From: UBA7446 sp964014735
GTDB taxonomy: Bacteria; Bacteroidota; Bacteroidia; Flavobacteriales; Flavobacteriaceae
DNA: 19,767 bases
Assembly: GCA_964014735.1 (NCBI GenBank)
Contig: CAXHBH010000026.1
Location: 1 to 19,767 of the forward strand
Direction: 5' to 3'
Made by a program: the position numbers and the translations under genes. Under the pieces are notes generated by a model. That model saw only the letters and a list, made by a program, of their open reading frames with translations, made no database searches and had not been told where the DNA came from. Numbering within the stretch: the stretch's first letter is position 1; each line of letters begins with the position of its first letter. Below, piece after piece: positions 1 through 6,615 of the stretch.

Positions 1-138
1 GTACTATTTCAATATTTAGATATACTGACGTTGTGGGTTATAACCCATTCTACGTGGTTAACCCCTAAAAAGGAAAGTGATTTATTTTGGTAGGGGGGGG
101 AGTAGGTTATTAAAGCTTTTGGGTTGACTTTTTCGGGT

Positions 139-162
139 TTTTACTGCCAGTTTTACTGCCAG
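139..162. repeat. Tandem 12-bp repeat, two exact copies
   Basis: The 12-mer TTTTACTGCCAG occurs twice back to back (139-150 and 151-162). The core ACTGCCA of either copy can pair with TGGCAGT at 178-184, so the repeat forms alternative arms of one hairpin. Nothing in the sequence shows a function. Confidence 0.8.
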
Positions 163-188
163 TTTGCCCCCATTTGGTGGCAGTTTTT
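155..188 (+). terminator. Possible intrinsic terminator (+), upstream gene outside the window
   Basis: A 7-bp stem, ACTGCCA (155-161) with TGGCAGT (178-184), encloses a 16-nt loop and runs into a T stretch ending at 188. The T run is short and the loop long, so this is a weak candidate. It could end a plus-strand gene lying left of the window. The rest of 1-300 holds no credible gene. It contains a perfect 14-bp palindrome at 34-47 (TGGGTTATAACCCA), a G8 run near 94-101 and a small AACCA/TGGTT hairpin near 220-240. Confidence 0.3.
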
Positions 189-301
189 GATTATATTTGG
201 TTTTTAACCTTTGGCAATTAACAACCAAAGTGTGGTTAATATTAACTGTTTAACACTCAGCCAATACACCTTTATTACTCTGGTATAACTGAGTTTAAAG
301 C

Positions 302-331
302 AAAAAAAAGAGTCACCATTTCTGATGACTC
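302..331 (-). terminator. Intrinsic terminator of the tRNA-Met transcript
   Basis: On the minus strand, GAGTCATC (331-324) pairs over 8 bp, including one G-T pair, with GGTGACTC (317-310) around a 6-nt loop. Eight T residues follow (309-302). The structure starts 5 bases downstream of the tRNA 3' end at 337, the right place and orientation to end tRNA transcription. Confidence 0.85.
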
Positions 332-336
332 GATTG

Positions 337-410
337 TAGCGAGAGGGAGACTTGAACTCCCGACCTCCGGGTTATGAATCCGACGCTCTAACCGGCTGAG
401 CTACCTCGCC
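337..410 (-). tRNA. tRNA-Met, anticodon CAT
   Basis: Read on the minus strand, 74 bases fold as a tRNA. The acceptor arm starts GGCGAGG, the D-arm holds AGCTCAGCCGGTTAGAGC, the anticodon loop is TTCATAA with CAT in the middle, the T-arm is GGGAG/CTCCC around TTCAAGT, and the discriminator is A at 337. CCA is not encoded. A31 and C39 do not pair at the top of the anticodon stem, which from memory is common in elongator tRNA-Met of this phylum. CAT could also mark a tRNA-Ile modified to lysidine, or an initiator tRNA. The run of three G-C pairs expected in the initiator anticodon stem is missing, so elongator Met is the best call. Confidence 0.93.
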
Positions 411-419
411 AAAGCGGCG

Positions 420-427
420 CAAATATA
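420..427 (-). promoter_or_regulatory. -7 promoter box of the tRNA-Met gene
   Basis: The minus strand reads TATATTTG, a full match to the Bacteroidota -7 consensus TAnnTTTG. It ends 9 bases before the mature tRNA 5' end at 410, so transcription would start within a few bases of the tRNA. A TTG lies 14 bases further upstream, too close for a standard -33 element. Confidence 0.5.
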
Positions 428-514
428 ACAATTTGTTTTCCCAATATATCTTGGTTTTTTAATCATTTCTTTTAAAGGTCATCATAAATCTATATATTGG
501 GCGTTTTATTAATT

Positions 515-904
515 ATGTCAAAAACACAATTTGAGCTTGAATTCGTTATTCAAGCCTCTCCACAACTTCTTTATCAATATATGCACACCCCATCTGGTCT
601 CTCAGAGTGGTTTGCTGATAACGTCAACGCGCGAACAGAAAAATATTCTTTTTTTTGGGACGATTCAGAGGAAGACGCACTACTTATCCGTAAAAAAGCC
701 AACGAATTTGTACGTTTTCGCTGGTTAAATGGAGAAGATGATCAAGATGATTTTTATTTTGAAATTCGCATCGTGGTTGACGAAATAACCAAAGACGTTT
801 CTATTGTTGTTACTGATTTTGCAGACGAAGATGAAGTTGAAGAAGCTAAAATGCTTTGGGAAAGCCAAATAAGTGATTTAAAACAAGTTTTAGGTTCTTC
901 TTAA
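515..904 (+). CDS. START-like domain protein (SRPBCC fold)
   Basis: Acidic protein of 129 aa with the N-terminal pattern FELEFVIQASPQLLYQYM, then LSEWFAD. This is the layout of the small START-like/AHSA1-type family common in Bacteroidota, a helix-grip fold with a hydrophobic cavity. No ligand is known to me. The reading frame extends upstream to a TTG at 497, but the ATG at 515 matches the usual N-terminus (MSKTQFELEF) and is preferred. The aminotransferase ATG begins one base after this stop codon, so the two are probably co-translated. The C-terminal third is rich in Asp and Glu (DFADEDEVEEAK). The family call rests on pattern recognition only. Confidence 0.85.
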   Translation: MSKTQFELEFVIQASPQLLYQYMHTPSGLSEWFADNVNARTEKYSFFWDDSEEDALLIRKKANEFVRFRWLNGEDDQDDFYFEIRIVVDEITKDVSIVVTDFADEDEVEEAKMLWESQISDLKQVLGSS

Positions 905-905
905 C

Positions 906-1754
906 ATGATAAACCACAACGGTGCGCTTACCTCCTCGCAAACGCCTGTTCTTACAGCACATAATCGTGGTTTTCTTTTTGGAGATGCAGTCTTTGAAAC
1001 TTTAAGATACAGCCAAGGCCATATTCATTTTTGGGAAGATCATTATTTTAGACTTATGTCTGCTATGCGTGTTTTTCGTATGGACATACCGATGACATTT
1101 ACACCAGAGTTTTTGGAGCAAGAGTGTTTACGCGTTATACAAGCTCAGAGTGAAATATCAGCAGCATGGCGTATTCGTTTGAACGTTTATAGAAAGGATG
1201 GCGGTGCTTATCTACCCATATCTAGAGACATTGACTATGTAATTTCAGCTATGTCATTTGACTCGGAATACTACCTGCCTGCTGAAGAATATAAGGTACA
1301 GCTTTTCAATGACTATTATTTGCAAAAAAGTATGTTGTCAAACCTTAAATCTAACAATAAAGCGTTGCAAGTTATAGGTAGCATTTTTATGCAAGAGCAA
1401 GGTTTTAACAACGGCATATTGGTCAACGATGAAAAAGAAGTTGTTGAATTCCTCAATGGTAATCTCTTTATCGTAGAAGATGGGAAACTGCGTACACCAC
1501 CCATTAATTCTGGATGTTTAGATGGTATAATGCGAAAGCAAATTATTAGAATTGCTAAAAAATTAGATATTTCATGCGTTGAGGAGCCCATTTCTCCTTT
1601 TGATTTACAGCGTGTACAAGAGCTCTTTATGACTAATACTATTGTTGGTATTCAGCCAGTCTCAAAATATCGTAGGACTAATTATGATAAATCAATCTCC
1701 CTAAAACTTCAGCAAGGACTTTTTGATTTGATTAATTCAAACCAGGGTGTTTAG
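906..1754 (+). CDS. Class IV PLP-dependent aminotransferase
   Basis: A 282-aa fold-type IV PLP enzyme related to branched-chain aminotransferase, D-amino-acid aminotransferase and aminodeoxychorismate lyase (PabC). The N-terminal RGFLFGDAVFETLR (21-34) is typical. K148 in SNLKSNNKALQ matches the PLP lysine. E181 in VVEFLNGNLF and the phosphate-binding GCLDGIMR (203-210) are in place. Length is normal. Substrate cannot be decided from sequence: PabC-type lyase or BCAT-like transaminase are both possible. The start lies one base behind the START-like gene. The last 23 bases overlap the convergent yqgE gene, so the two transcripts are complementary at their 3' ends. Confidence 0.9.
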   Translation: MINHNGALTSSQTPVLTAHNRGFLFGDAVFETLRYSQGHIHFWEDHYFRLMSAMRVFRMDIPMTFTPEFLEQECLRVIQAQSEISAAWRIRLNVYRKDGGAYLPISRDIDYVISAMSFDSEYYLPAEEYKVQLFNDYYLQKSMLSNLKSNNKALQVIGSIFMQEQGFNNGILVNDEKEVVEFLNGNLFIVEDGKLRTPPINSGCLDGIMRKQIIRIAKKLDISCVEEPISPFDLQRVQELFMTNTIVGIQPVSKYRRTNYDKSISLKLQQGLFDLINSNQGV

Positions 1755-2262
1755 GTGCTGTAGCATATAGCCCGTATTCACCACCCATATCACGCATAAT
1801 TTTACCCCACAGTTGATGCTCTTTCTCAAAAACATTGTAGTTGTTATTAATTAATAGCCAGCTCTTTTGGTTGAATTCTTGTCGAAGTTGTCCTTTGCTC
1901 CAGCCGCTATATCCTAAAAAAAACCGAAACTGATTTGAAGCTATTTTTTTGTTAATTATCGCTTCTTGAAACTCCTCCAAATCGCCACCCCAAAAAAGCT
2001 TGTTTCCAATAGCTTTTGTATTGGGTAAACTATTAATGGTATGCACATAAAACAACTTATCGGTATCCACAGGTCCGCCTTGATAAATAGGTAGGTCAAT
2101 CGATAACTTAGGAATTAATTCATTTAAATTGTAATGGGTTGGTTGGTTTACAACAAAGCCTAAAGAACTTTCGTTATTGTGCTCCGCCATCAAAATCACA
2201 CTTCTGCCAAAAGAGGGGTCACCAAGAAGGGACGGATGTGCAATAAGTAATTTACCTACCAT
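1732..2262 (-). CDS. yqgE: YqgE/AlgH family protein
   Basis: 176 aa with the family signature GKLLIAHPSLLGDPSFGRSV at 3-22, followed by ILMAEHNNESSLGFVVNQP and GGPVD. YqgE/AlgH (formerly DUF179) is a widespread single-domain family. AlgH has been named as an alginate regulator in Pseudomonas, but the molecular role is unsettled and should not be transferred here. Its ATG shares one base with the fmt stop (TAATG), which suggests translational coupling as last gene of the ATPase-recQ-fmt-yqgE operon. The 3' end overlaps the plus-strand aminotransferase gene by 23 bp. Confidence 0.93.
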   Translation of the reverse strand: MVGKLLIAHPSLLGDPSFGRSVILMAEHNNESSLGFVVNQPTHYNLNELIPKLSIDLPIYQGGPVDTDKLFYVHTINSLPNTKAIGNKLFWGGDLEEFQEAIINKKIASNQFRFFLGYSGWSKGQLRQEFNQKSWLLINNNYNVFEKEHQLWGKIMRDMGGEYGLYATAPKHPGLN

Positions 2263-3212
2263 TATAAAAATCGAGATGCTCTTGAAAATGGTAATCCATT
2301 TAGTAGTGCTGCTGTTTCCATACTTTTTTTGTTAGGTAATTGGAGTCTGTCTATGTAGACATACCCGTCTATAACACTCACACAAAGTTGTTTGTTTTTA
2401 ATATTGATATGCCCAGGAACTTCAATAGATGTTCCCGCAACAAAGTGTGCAAGTTGAATTTTCACATGCACTCTTTTCTCATAATTTTCCATTACCGTCC
2501 ACGCAGTTGGAAATGGGTTTAGACCATGGATAAAATGCACTATAGTTTGACCTGGTTTATTCCAGTCAATTTGGGTATTCTCTCGTGTTAGTTTTGGTGC
2601 AGCGTTAATAGCTGCTGTCTCTTTTTGTGGTCTGGGTTTTATTGAACCTGATTGCAATCCATTAAGTGTAGCAATAATCAAATCACCTGAATGCGCTTGC
2701 ATCCGATTGCTGAGTGTGCCCATGGTGTCTTGTGGCAATATGCCCAGCTTTTTTTGAAGCAAAATGGATCCTGTGTCTATTTTATCATCAATTAAAAATG
2801 TAGTGAGTCCAGATGTTTTCTCTCTATTAATAATAGACCAGTGTATAGGTGCAGCACCTCGGTACTGCGGTAATAGTGATGCGTGCAAGTTAAAAGTGCC
2901 TAGTTTTGGTAATTCCCAAATTATTTTGGGTAACATTCTAAAGGCAACAATTACAAAAACGTCTGCGTTTAATGCTTTAAGTTGTGAAAACGTGTGCTTT
3001 GATGATAGTTTTTCAGGTTGAAATAGTAAAATGTTGTGTTCTAGTGCGACTTCTTTTACAGCTGAAAAATGTCGTTTTCTTCCACGCCCAGCAGGGCGGT
3101 CGGGTACAGTAACAACACCAACAACCTCATGATGGCTTTTTACTATGCTAAGCAGCCCTGGCACTGCGAAAGCAGGTGTTCCCATAAAAACAACTCGTAA
3201 CGATTTACTCAT
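2262..3212 (-). CDS. fmt: Methionyl-tRNA formyltransferase
   Basis: 316 aa, normal length. Transfers a formyl group from 10-formyl-tetrahydrofolate to Met-tRNAfMet for translation initiation. Visible landmarks are FMGTPAFAVPGL (9-20), the PDRPAGRGR loop (37-45), HASLLPQYRGAAPI (110-123) and IDTGSILLQ. The catalytic set Asn-His-Asp appears as N108, H110 and D146. The C-terminal OB-like tRNA-binding domain covers roughly 210-316. The start overlaps the recQ stop by four bases (ATGA), and its stop overlaps the yqgE start by one base. No defects seen. Confidence 0.97.
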   Translation of the reverse strand: MSKSLRVVFMGTPAFAVPGLLSIVKSHHEVVGVVTVPDRPAGRGRKRHFSAVKEVALEHNILLFQPEKLSSKHTFSQLKALNADVFVIVAFRMLPKIIWELPKLGTFNLHASLLPQYRGAAPIHWSIINREKTSGLTTFLIDDKIDTGSILLQKKLGILPQDTMGTLSNRMQAHSGDLIIATLNGLQSGSIKPRPQKETAAINAAPKLTRENTQIDWNKPGQTIVHFIHGLNPFPTAWTVMENYEKRVHVKIQLAHFVAGTSIEVPGHINIKNKQLCVSVIDGYVYIDRLQLPNKKSMETAALLNGLPFSRASRFL

Positions 3213-5062
3213 ATAAGTTTATATTGGTTTGACAAATTTTGTATTATCATTTGTTCAGCACACATTTCTTGCAAGGCCAATGCTAATTCTGTTCTTTCAT
3301 ATGGCGCTTCTTGACTTAAATCCTCCAAAGATAGCGCATCCTTGCTCGAGAGTATCCCTTTTAGGTATGTGATTATTTCAGTAGTTGGTGTGCGCTCGTT
3401 TACGCAGTTAGAGCATGTGTCACATTTCTTTTTATAGGTCTCCCCAAAGTAGTACAACAATTTTTTTCGATGACAAACATCAGAAGTTGCGTATTCCCAA
3501 ATGGCTTTAGCCAAACGCCTTTTTTCAACAGTAAGCTTATCTAGTTGTTGTAAAACTGGCAGTAAGCTTATTTTATCCTCTCGAGGGACATGAAAAGTAA
3601 TCCCGCTATCACTATGAAGTTGCTTTATTTCTGCATCACCTTGTTTTTCTAATTTTTTTAGGCTTTCAATTGCATTATTCAAACCCAATCCGCTTTTGCG
3701 CGCTATTTTATCTAAATAAATGTCTTGATATCTATCCGTAATACCGCCCACGTTTCGTAATATATAATCTACAAATACGTGGTCGTGTTTTATATATTTG
3801 TGTATTAGTTTTAGCTTTGTTTTTGGCCTGTCATATTGAGTTAGTGTGAGTATTTGCCCACGCTCCAGTACTTTTAGTACATGATAGGTAGTTCTGTAAT
3901 TTAATTCATATCGCTTACAAAATAGAGCGTGATTAAATACCAAAATATCATGTGGCTTTTCTCCGTATCCAATATCAAAATAATGACATAGGTGTTTGTA
4001 AGTTTTTTTTATAGCTTCAATACTTGGAATACTTGCGGTTGTACTGTTCCATAGTTTTTGCTTGTCACCGTCTCCAATAATTAAGGTGGCTTTTGCGGCA
4101 CTTCCATCCCTGCCACAACGCCCAATTTCTTGATAGTATTGTTCTACACTTAATGGAAGTGTAGCGTGTATTACTCTTTTTACGTTTGACTTATCAATCC
4201 CCATTCCAAAAGCTGAAGTAGCTACCATTACGGGTATTTTTTCTCGAATCCAATTTGATATTCGCTTTTCTTTTTCTGATGCTCCGCCATGAAAAAAGTT
4301 AGTTCGGTGGCCCATATTATTTAAGTGATTGCTTAAAAGCTCAACACTTTTTCTTGTTCCTGCATATACAATTGCAGGTGTTCCTTTTGGAGATAGTGCA
4401 TCTGATATAGATTCTATTTTATAGTTTCTTTTAAGCACCCTTAATTCGATATTTGGTCTGTCAAATGAATCTATCACTTTTTCTGGTTGATTTAACTTAA
4501 GTGTATCGCAAATATCTTCTTTAACCCTTTTTGTCGCAGTTGCGGTTAGAGCAATTGTCGGTATATTAGAAAGCCTATTTTTGAGTTGTATAATTTCTCT
4601 ATACGCGGGCCTGAACTCATGTCCCCACTCTGAGATACAATGTGCTTCATCAATGACCAGCAGGCAAAGTTGCATTTCAGCCAAGCGGTCTTGAACCAAC
4701 GGATGTTGTGCCCGCTCAGGCGATAGATATAAGAATTTAAAACTGCCAAATTTACAATTGTCCAGTGCATTAACAAGGTCGTCTTCTCGCATGGGACCAG
4801 ACAAATTCATGGCGCGAACCCCCTTTTTTTTAAGACCCCCTACCTGATCGCTCATAAGTGCTATTAATGGACTTATAACAACACACAGCCCTGATTTTGT
4901 AAGGGCAGGCAATTGATAGCACAAACTTTTACCGCCGCCGGTAGGTAGAACAACTAGGCAGTCTTTTTTTTCTAATACTGCAGTTATAGCTTTTTTTTGC
5001 CCTGGTCGAAATTCTGAGGAGTTCCAATATCTTTGGAGTACGTCATATATGTCATTTTTCAT
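3209..5062 (-). CDS. recQ: ATP-dependent DNA helicase RecQ, short form without HRDC
   Basis: 617-aa superfamily 2 helicase for recombination and replication-fork repair. Motifs in order: 0 (FRPGQKKAI, 18-26), I/Walker A (TGGGKS, 41-46), II (DEAH, 138-141), III (ALTATAT, 171-177), IV (IVYAGTRKS, 231-239), V (SAFGMGIDKS, 283-292) and VI (QEIGRCGRDG, 311-320). The Zn-binding cysteines C530, C547, C550 and C553 have the canonical C-x16-C-x2-C-x2-C spacing, but lie near the C-terminus behind a ~200-residue intervening region. In E. coli RecQ they directly follow the helicase core. No HRDC domain follows. From memory this arrangement is usual for short RecQ proteins of Bacteroidota. It overlaps the upstream ATPase gene and downstream fmt by four bases each. 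Confidence 0.95.
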   Translation of the reverse strand: MKNDIYDVLQRYWNSSEFRPGQKKAITAVLEKKDCLVVLPTGGGKSLCYQLPALTKSGLCVVISPLIALMSDQVGGLKKKGVRAMNLSGPMREDDLVNALDNCKFGSFKFLYLSPERAQHPLVQDRLAEMQLCLLVIDEAHCISEWGHEFRPAYREIIQLKNRLSNIPTIALTATATKRVKEDICDTLKLNQPEKVIDSFDRPNIELRVLKRNYKIESISDALSPKGTPAIVYAGTRKSVELLSNHLNNMGHRTNFFHGGASEKEKRISNWIREKIPVMVATSAFGMGIDKSNVKRVIHATLPLSVEQYYQEIGRCGRDGSAAKATLIIGDGDKQKLWNSTTASIPSIEAIKKTYKHLCHYFDIGYGEKPHDILVFNHALFCKRYELNYRTTYHVLKVLERGQILTLTQYDRPKTKLKLIHKYIKHDHVFVDYILRNVGGITDRYQDIYLDKIARKSGLGLNNAIESLKKLEKQGDAEIKQLHSDSGITFHVPREDKISLLPVLQQLDKLTVEKRRLAKAIWEYATSDVCHRKKLLYYFGETYKKKCDTCSNCVNERTPTTEIITYLKGILSSKDALSLEDLSQEAPYERTELALALQEMCAEQMIIQNLSNQYKLI

Positions 5063-5589
5063 ACGTAATCCGTTATAAAACGAAGTCTTTCTTCGATGCG
5101 TAATTTGGGCACTTCAATACATTGCATGCCAAAATAGGAATAGGTTTTCAAAAGTGCATTATGAAAACGTTTAGCTTCCTCAAACACTTCAACGCGTTCG
5201 GCATCTTGTACAAAAATATCTTCCCATGGTGGAAACACAAAAACGACATCATAGCAGTACTTACTGCAATCATTTAGCATACCACATGGAACGTCTTGTC
5301 CAATGGCATTTAAATAGGCTACCACATCATGTAATCCCCTGTCGTATACATGGTTTTTATTTTTACAGTCTTCAAAATAGTCATGTAGGCGAAGCTCAAA
5401 TATTGCTTCGCTAAAATGTAGCGGGTTATTTAGGAACGGTTGATTGATGCCTTTGGCTTGCCCCTCACTTATTAATTCTCTTGAGACCTCTTCAAAACAA
5501 TGTATATGTGGCAGTTGAATATTATTCAATACACTTGTCTTGCCACTTGATGGCCCACCAGTCAACACGATTCTTTTGTGCTCAAGCAT
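5059..5589 (-). CDS. Small P-loop ATPase (AAA_28/NadR-like)
   Basis: 176 aa. Walker A is GGPSSGKTS at 11-19, preceded by a beta-strand RIVLTG. A conserved EEVSREL follows, then YDRGLHDVVAYL, whose Asp is a Walker B-like candidate. The layout resembles the AAA_28 group, related to the NadR ribosylnicotinamide-kinase domain, but the substrate is unknown. The frame opens further back at a TTG (5595). The ATG at 5589 is preferred because the TTG is only two codons upstream and has no homology support. First gene of the operon leading to recQ (4-bp overlap). It is divergent from DUF493, with 49 bases between the two starts. An imperfect -7 box, GACATTTG, sits at 5600-5593, so a very short leader is likely. 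Confidence 0.87.
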   Translation of the reverse strand: MLEHKRIVLTGGPSSGKTSVLNNIQLPHIHCFEEVSRELISEGQAKGINQPFLNNPLHFSEAIFELRLHDYFEDCKNKNHVYDRGLHDVVAYLNAIGQDVPCGMLNDCSKYCYDVVFVFPPWEDIFVQDAERVEVFEEAKRFHNALLKTYSYFGMQCIEVPKLRIEERLRFITDYV

Positions 5590-5605
5590 ACACAAATGTC
5601 GTTAA

Positions 5606-5634
5606 TTGTTGCCTTATCTAAAACTGTATATTTG
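5606..5634 (+). promoter_or_regulatory. Bacteroidota-type promoter of the DUF493 gene
   Basis: A -33 TTG (5606-5608) and a -7 box TATATTTG (5627-5634) are separated by 18 bases, a close match to the TTTG/TAnnTTTG consensus used by the phylum's primary sigma factor. The ATG starts only 5 bases behind the -7 box, so the transcription start should fall on or next to the start codon and the mRNA should be leaderless or nearly so. It also rules out the TTG at 5606 as a translation start. Confidence 0.7.
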
Positions 5635-5638
5635 TATA

Positions 5639-5929
5639 ATGCAACAAAAACCCAAGGACCAGTCATTCTATGAACGATTTCACCAGCAATTATTAGAAAG
5701 TAATTCATGGCCTGGCGTTTATGTATTTAAATTTATTATTTCTTCTTCAGAAACAGATAAAGCAACCTTATTAGAGCTATTTGAAAATGACAAAGTAACA
5801 ATCAATGTTAGGTCCTCTAGTAATGGTAAATACACCAGTATTTCTATTGCAGGTAAGTTTGGGAACCCTGAAATTATCATCAAAAAACATAAACAGGCAG
5901 CGAAAATTCCAAACATCATCCAACTCTAA
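5639..5929 (+). CDS. DUF493 family protein (YbeD-like)
   Basis: 96 aa. FYERFHQQLLESNSWPGVYV, then FKFIISSSETDK and SSNGKYTSISIAGKFGNPE, match the DUF493/YbeD ferredoxin-like fold, with the usual pattern of a Trp-Pro and a glycine-containing YTS strand. E. coli YbeD has been linked to lipoate metabolism by its context, but the biochemical role of the Bacteroidota members is not known to me. The open frame reaches back to a TTG at 5606, which is part of the promoter. The ATG at 5639 gives the conserved N-terminus. It probably leads a transcript continuing into DUF4290 and murA (37-bp gap, then 1 bp). Confidence 0.9.
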   Translation: MQQKPKDQSFYERFHQQLLESNSWPGVYVFKFIISSSETDKATLLELFENDKVTINVRSSSNGKYTSISIAGKFGNPEIIIKKHKQAAKIPNIIQL

Positions 5930-5966
5930 TTTATTTTTTATTAGTTTTACCTCATAATATTCCCTC

Positions 5967-6614
5967 TTGATAGACAATCTTCAATACAACACAGAGCGTT
6001 CAATGCTAGCCATTCCTGAATATGGCCGACACATTCACAAGATGATTCAGCAAGTTTTAGCTGAAGAAAACAAAGAAGAACGCAACAAACAAGCCCAAGC
6101 CATTATTGGTATTATGGGTAATCTAAATCCACATTTAAGAGATGTGGCTGACTTTCAGCATAAACTTTGGGATCAGCTTTTTATCATGTCTAATTTTAAA
6201 TTGGATGTTGATGCGCCTTTCCCAAAACCTGATGCCGAAGTACTTTCAGCCCCTCCAACCCCTTTAGCTTACCCGCAATCTTACCCTAAATATCGTTTCT
6301 ATGGAAACAATATTAAGGGTATGATAGACGTCATCGTTGACTGGGAAGAGGGTGAATTAAAAGAGGCATTGATATATGTGATTGCTAATCACATGAAAAA
6401 ATGTTTCCTTAACTGGAATAAAGATACGGTAGAAGATAAAGTTATTTTTGGCCATTTGGCTGAGTTATCGAATGGTAAAATTAATATTAATACCGAAGAT
6501 GAAGTATTGTCAGCTTCTGAAAACCTAATTCGTCTAACAAACAAACGTTTTGCTAAGGGTTCCAGAAACAATAACAATAAGAAATATCGAAACCAAAAGC
6601 AGCGACGTAAATAA
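5967..6614 (+). CDS. DUF4290 family protein, TTG start
   Basis: 215 aa. YNTERSMLAIPEYGR near the N-terminus, GNLNPHLRDVADFQHKLWDQ and FKLDVDAPFPKP match the DUF4290 family, known from Bacteroidota and without assigned function. The tail is strongly basic and Asn-rich (about 195-215), suggesting contact with nucleic acid or ribosomes; that is inference. The start is TTG at 5967. The first ATG (6003) would remove the conserved YNT segment, and an in-frame TAA lies 12 bases upstream of the TTG, leaving no other option. murA starts one base after the stop. Confidence 0.87.
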   Translation: MIDNLQYNTERSMLAIPEYGRHIHKMIQQVLAEENKEERNKQAQAIIGIMGNLNPHLRDVADFQHKLWDQLFIMSNFKLDVDAPFPKPDAEVLSAPPTPLAYPQSYPKYRFYGNNIKGMIDVIVDWEEGELKEALIYVIANHMKKCFLNWNKDTVEDKVIFGHLAELSNGKININTEDEVLSASENLIRLTNKRFAKGSRNNNNKKYRNQKQRRK

Positions 6615-6615
6615 A

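Noticed and set aside
302..427. tRNA-Met as an integration site
   Set aside because: No duplicated tRNA 3' end or integrase gene is seen within the window.
497..514. TTG extension of the START-like protein
   Set aside because: Adds six residues not matching the family, whereas ATG at 515 gives the usual N-terminus.
5606..5638. TTG start at 5606 for DUF493
   Set aside because: The TTG is the -33 promoter element and the added residues do not fit the family.
6550..6615. Upstream extension of murA
   Set aside because: Lies inside DUF4290 in another frame and precedes the conserved MurA N-terminus; ATG at 6616 is the natural start.
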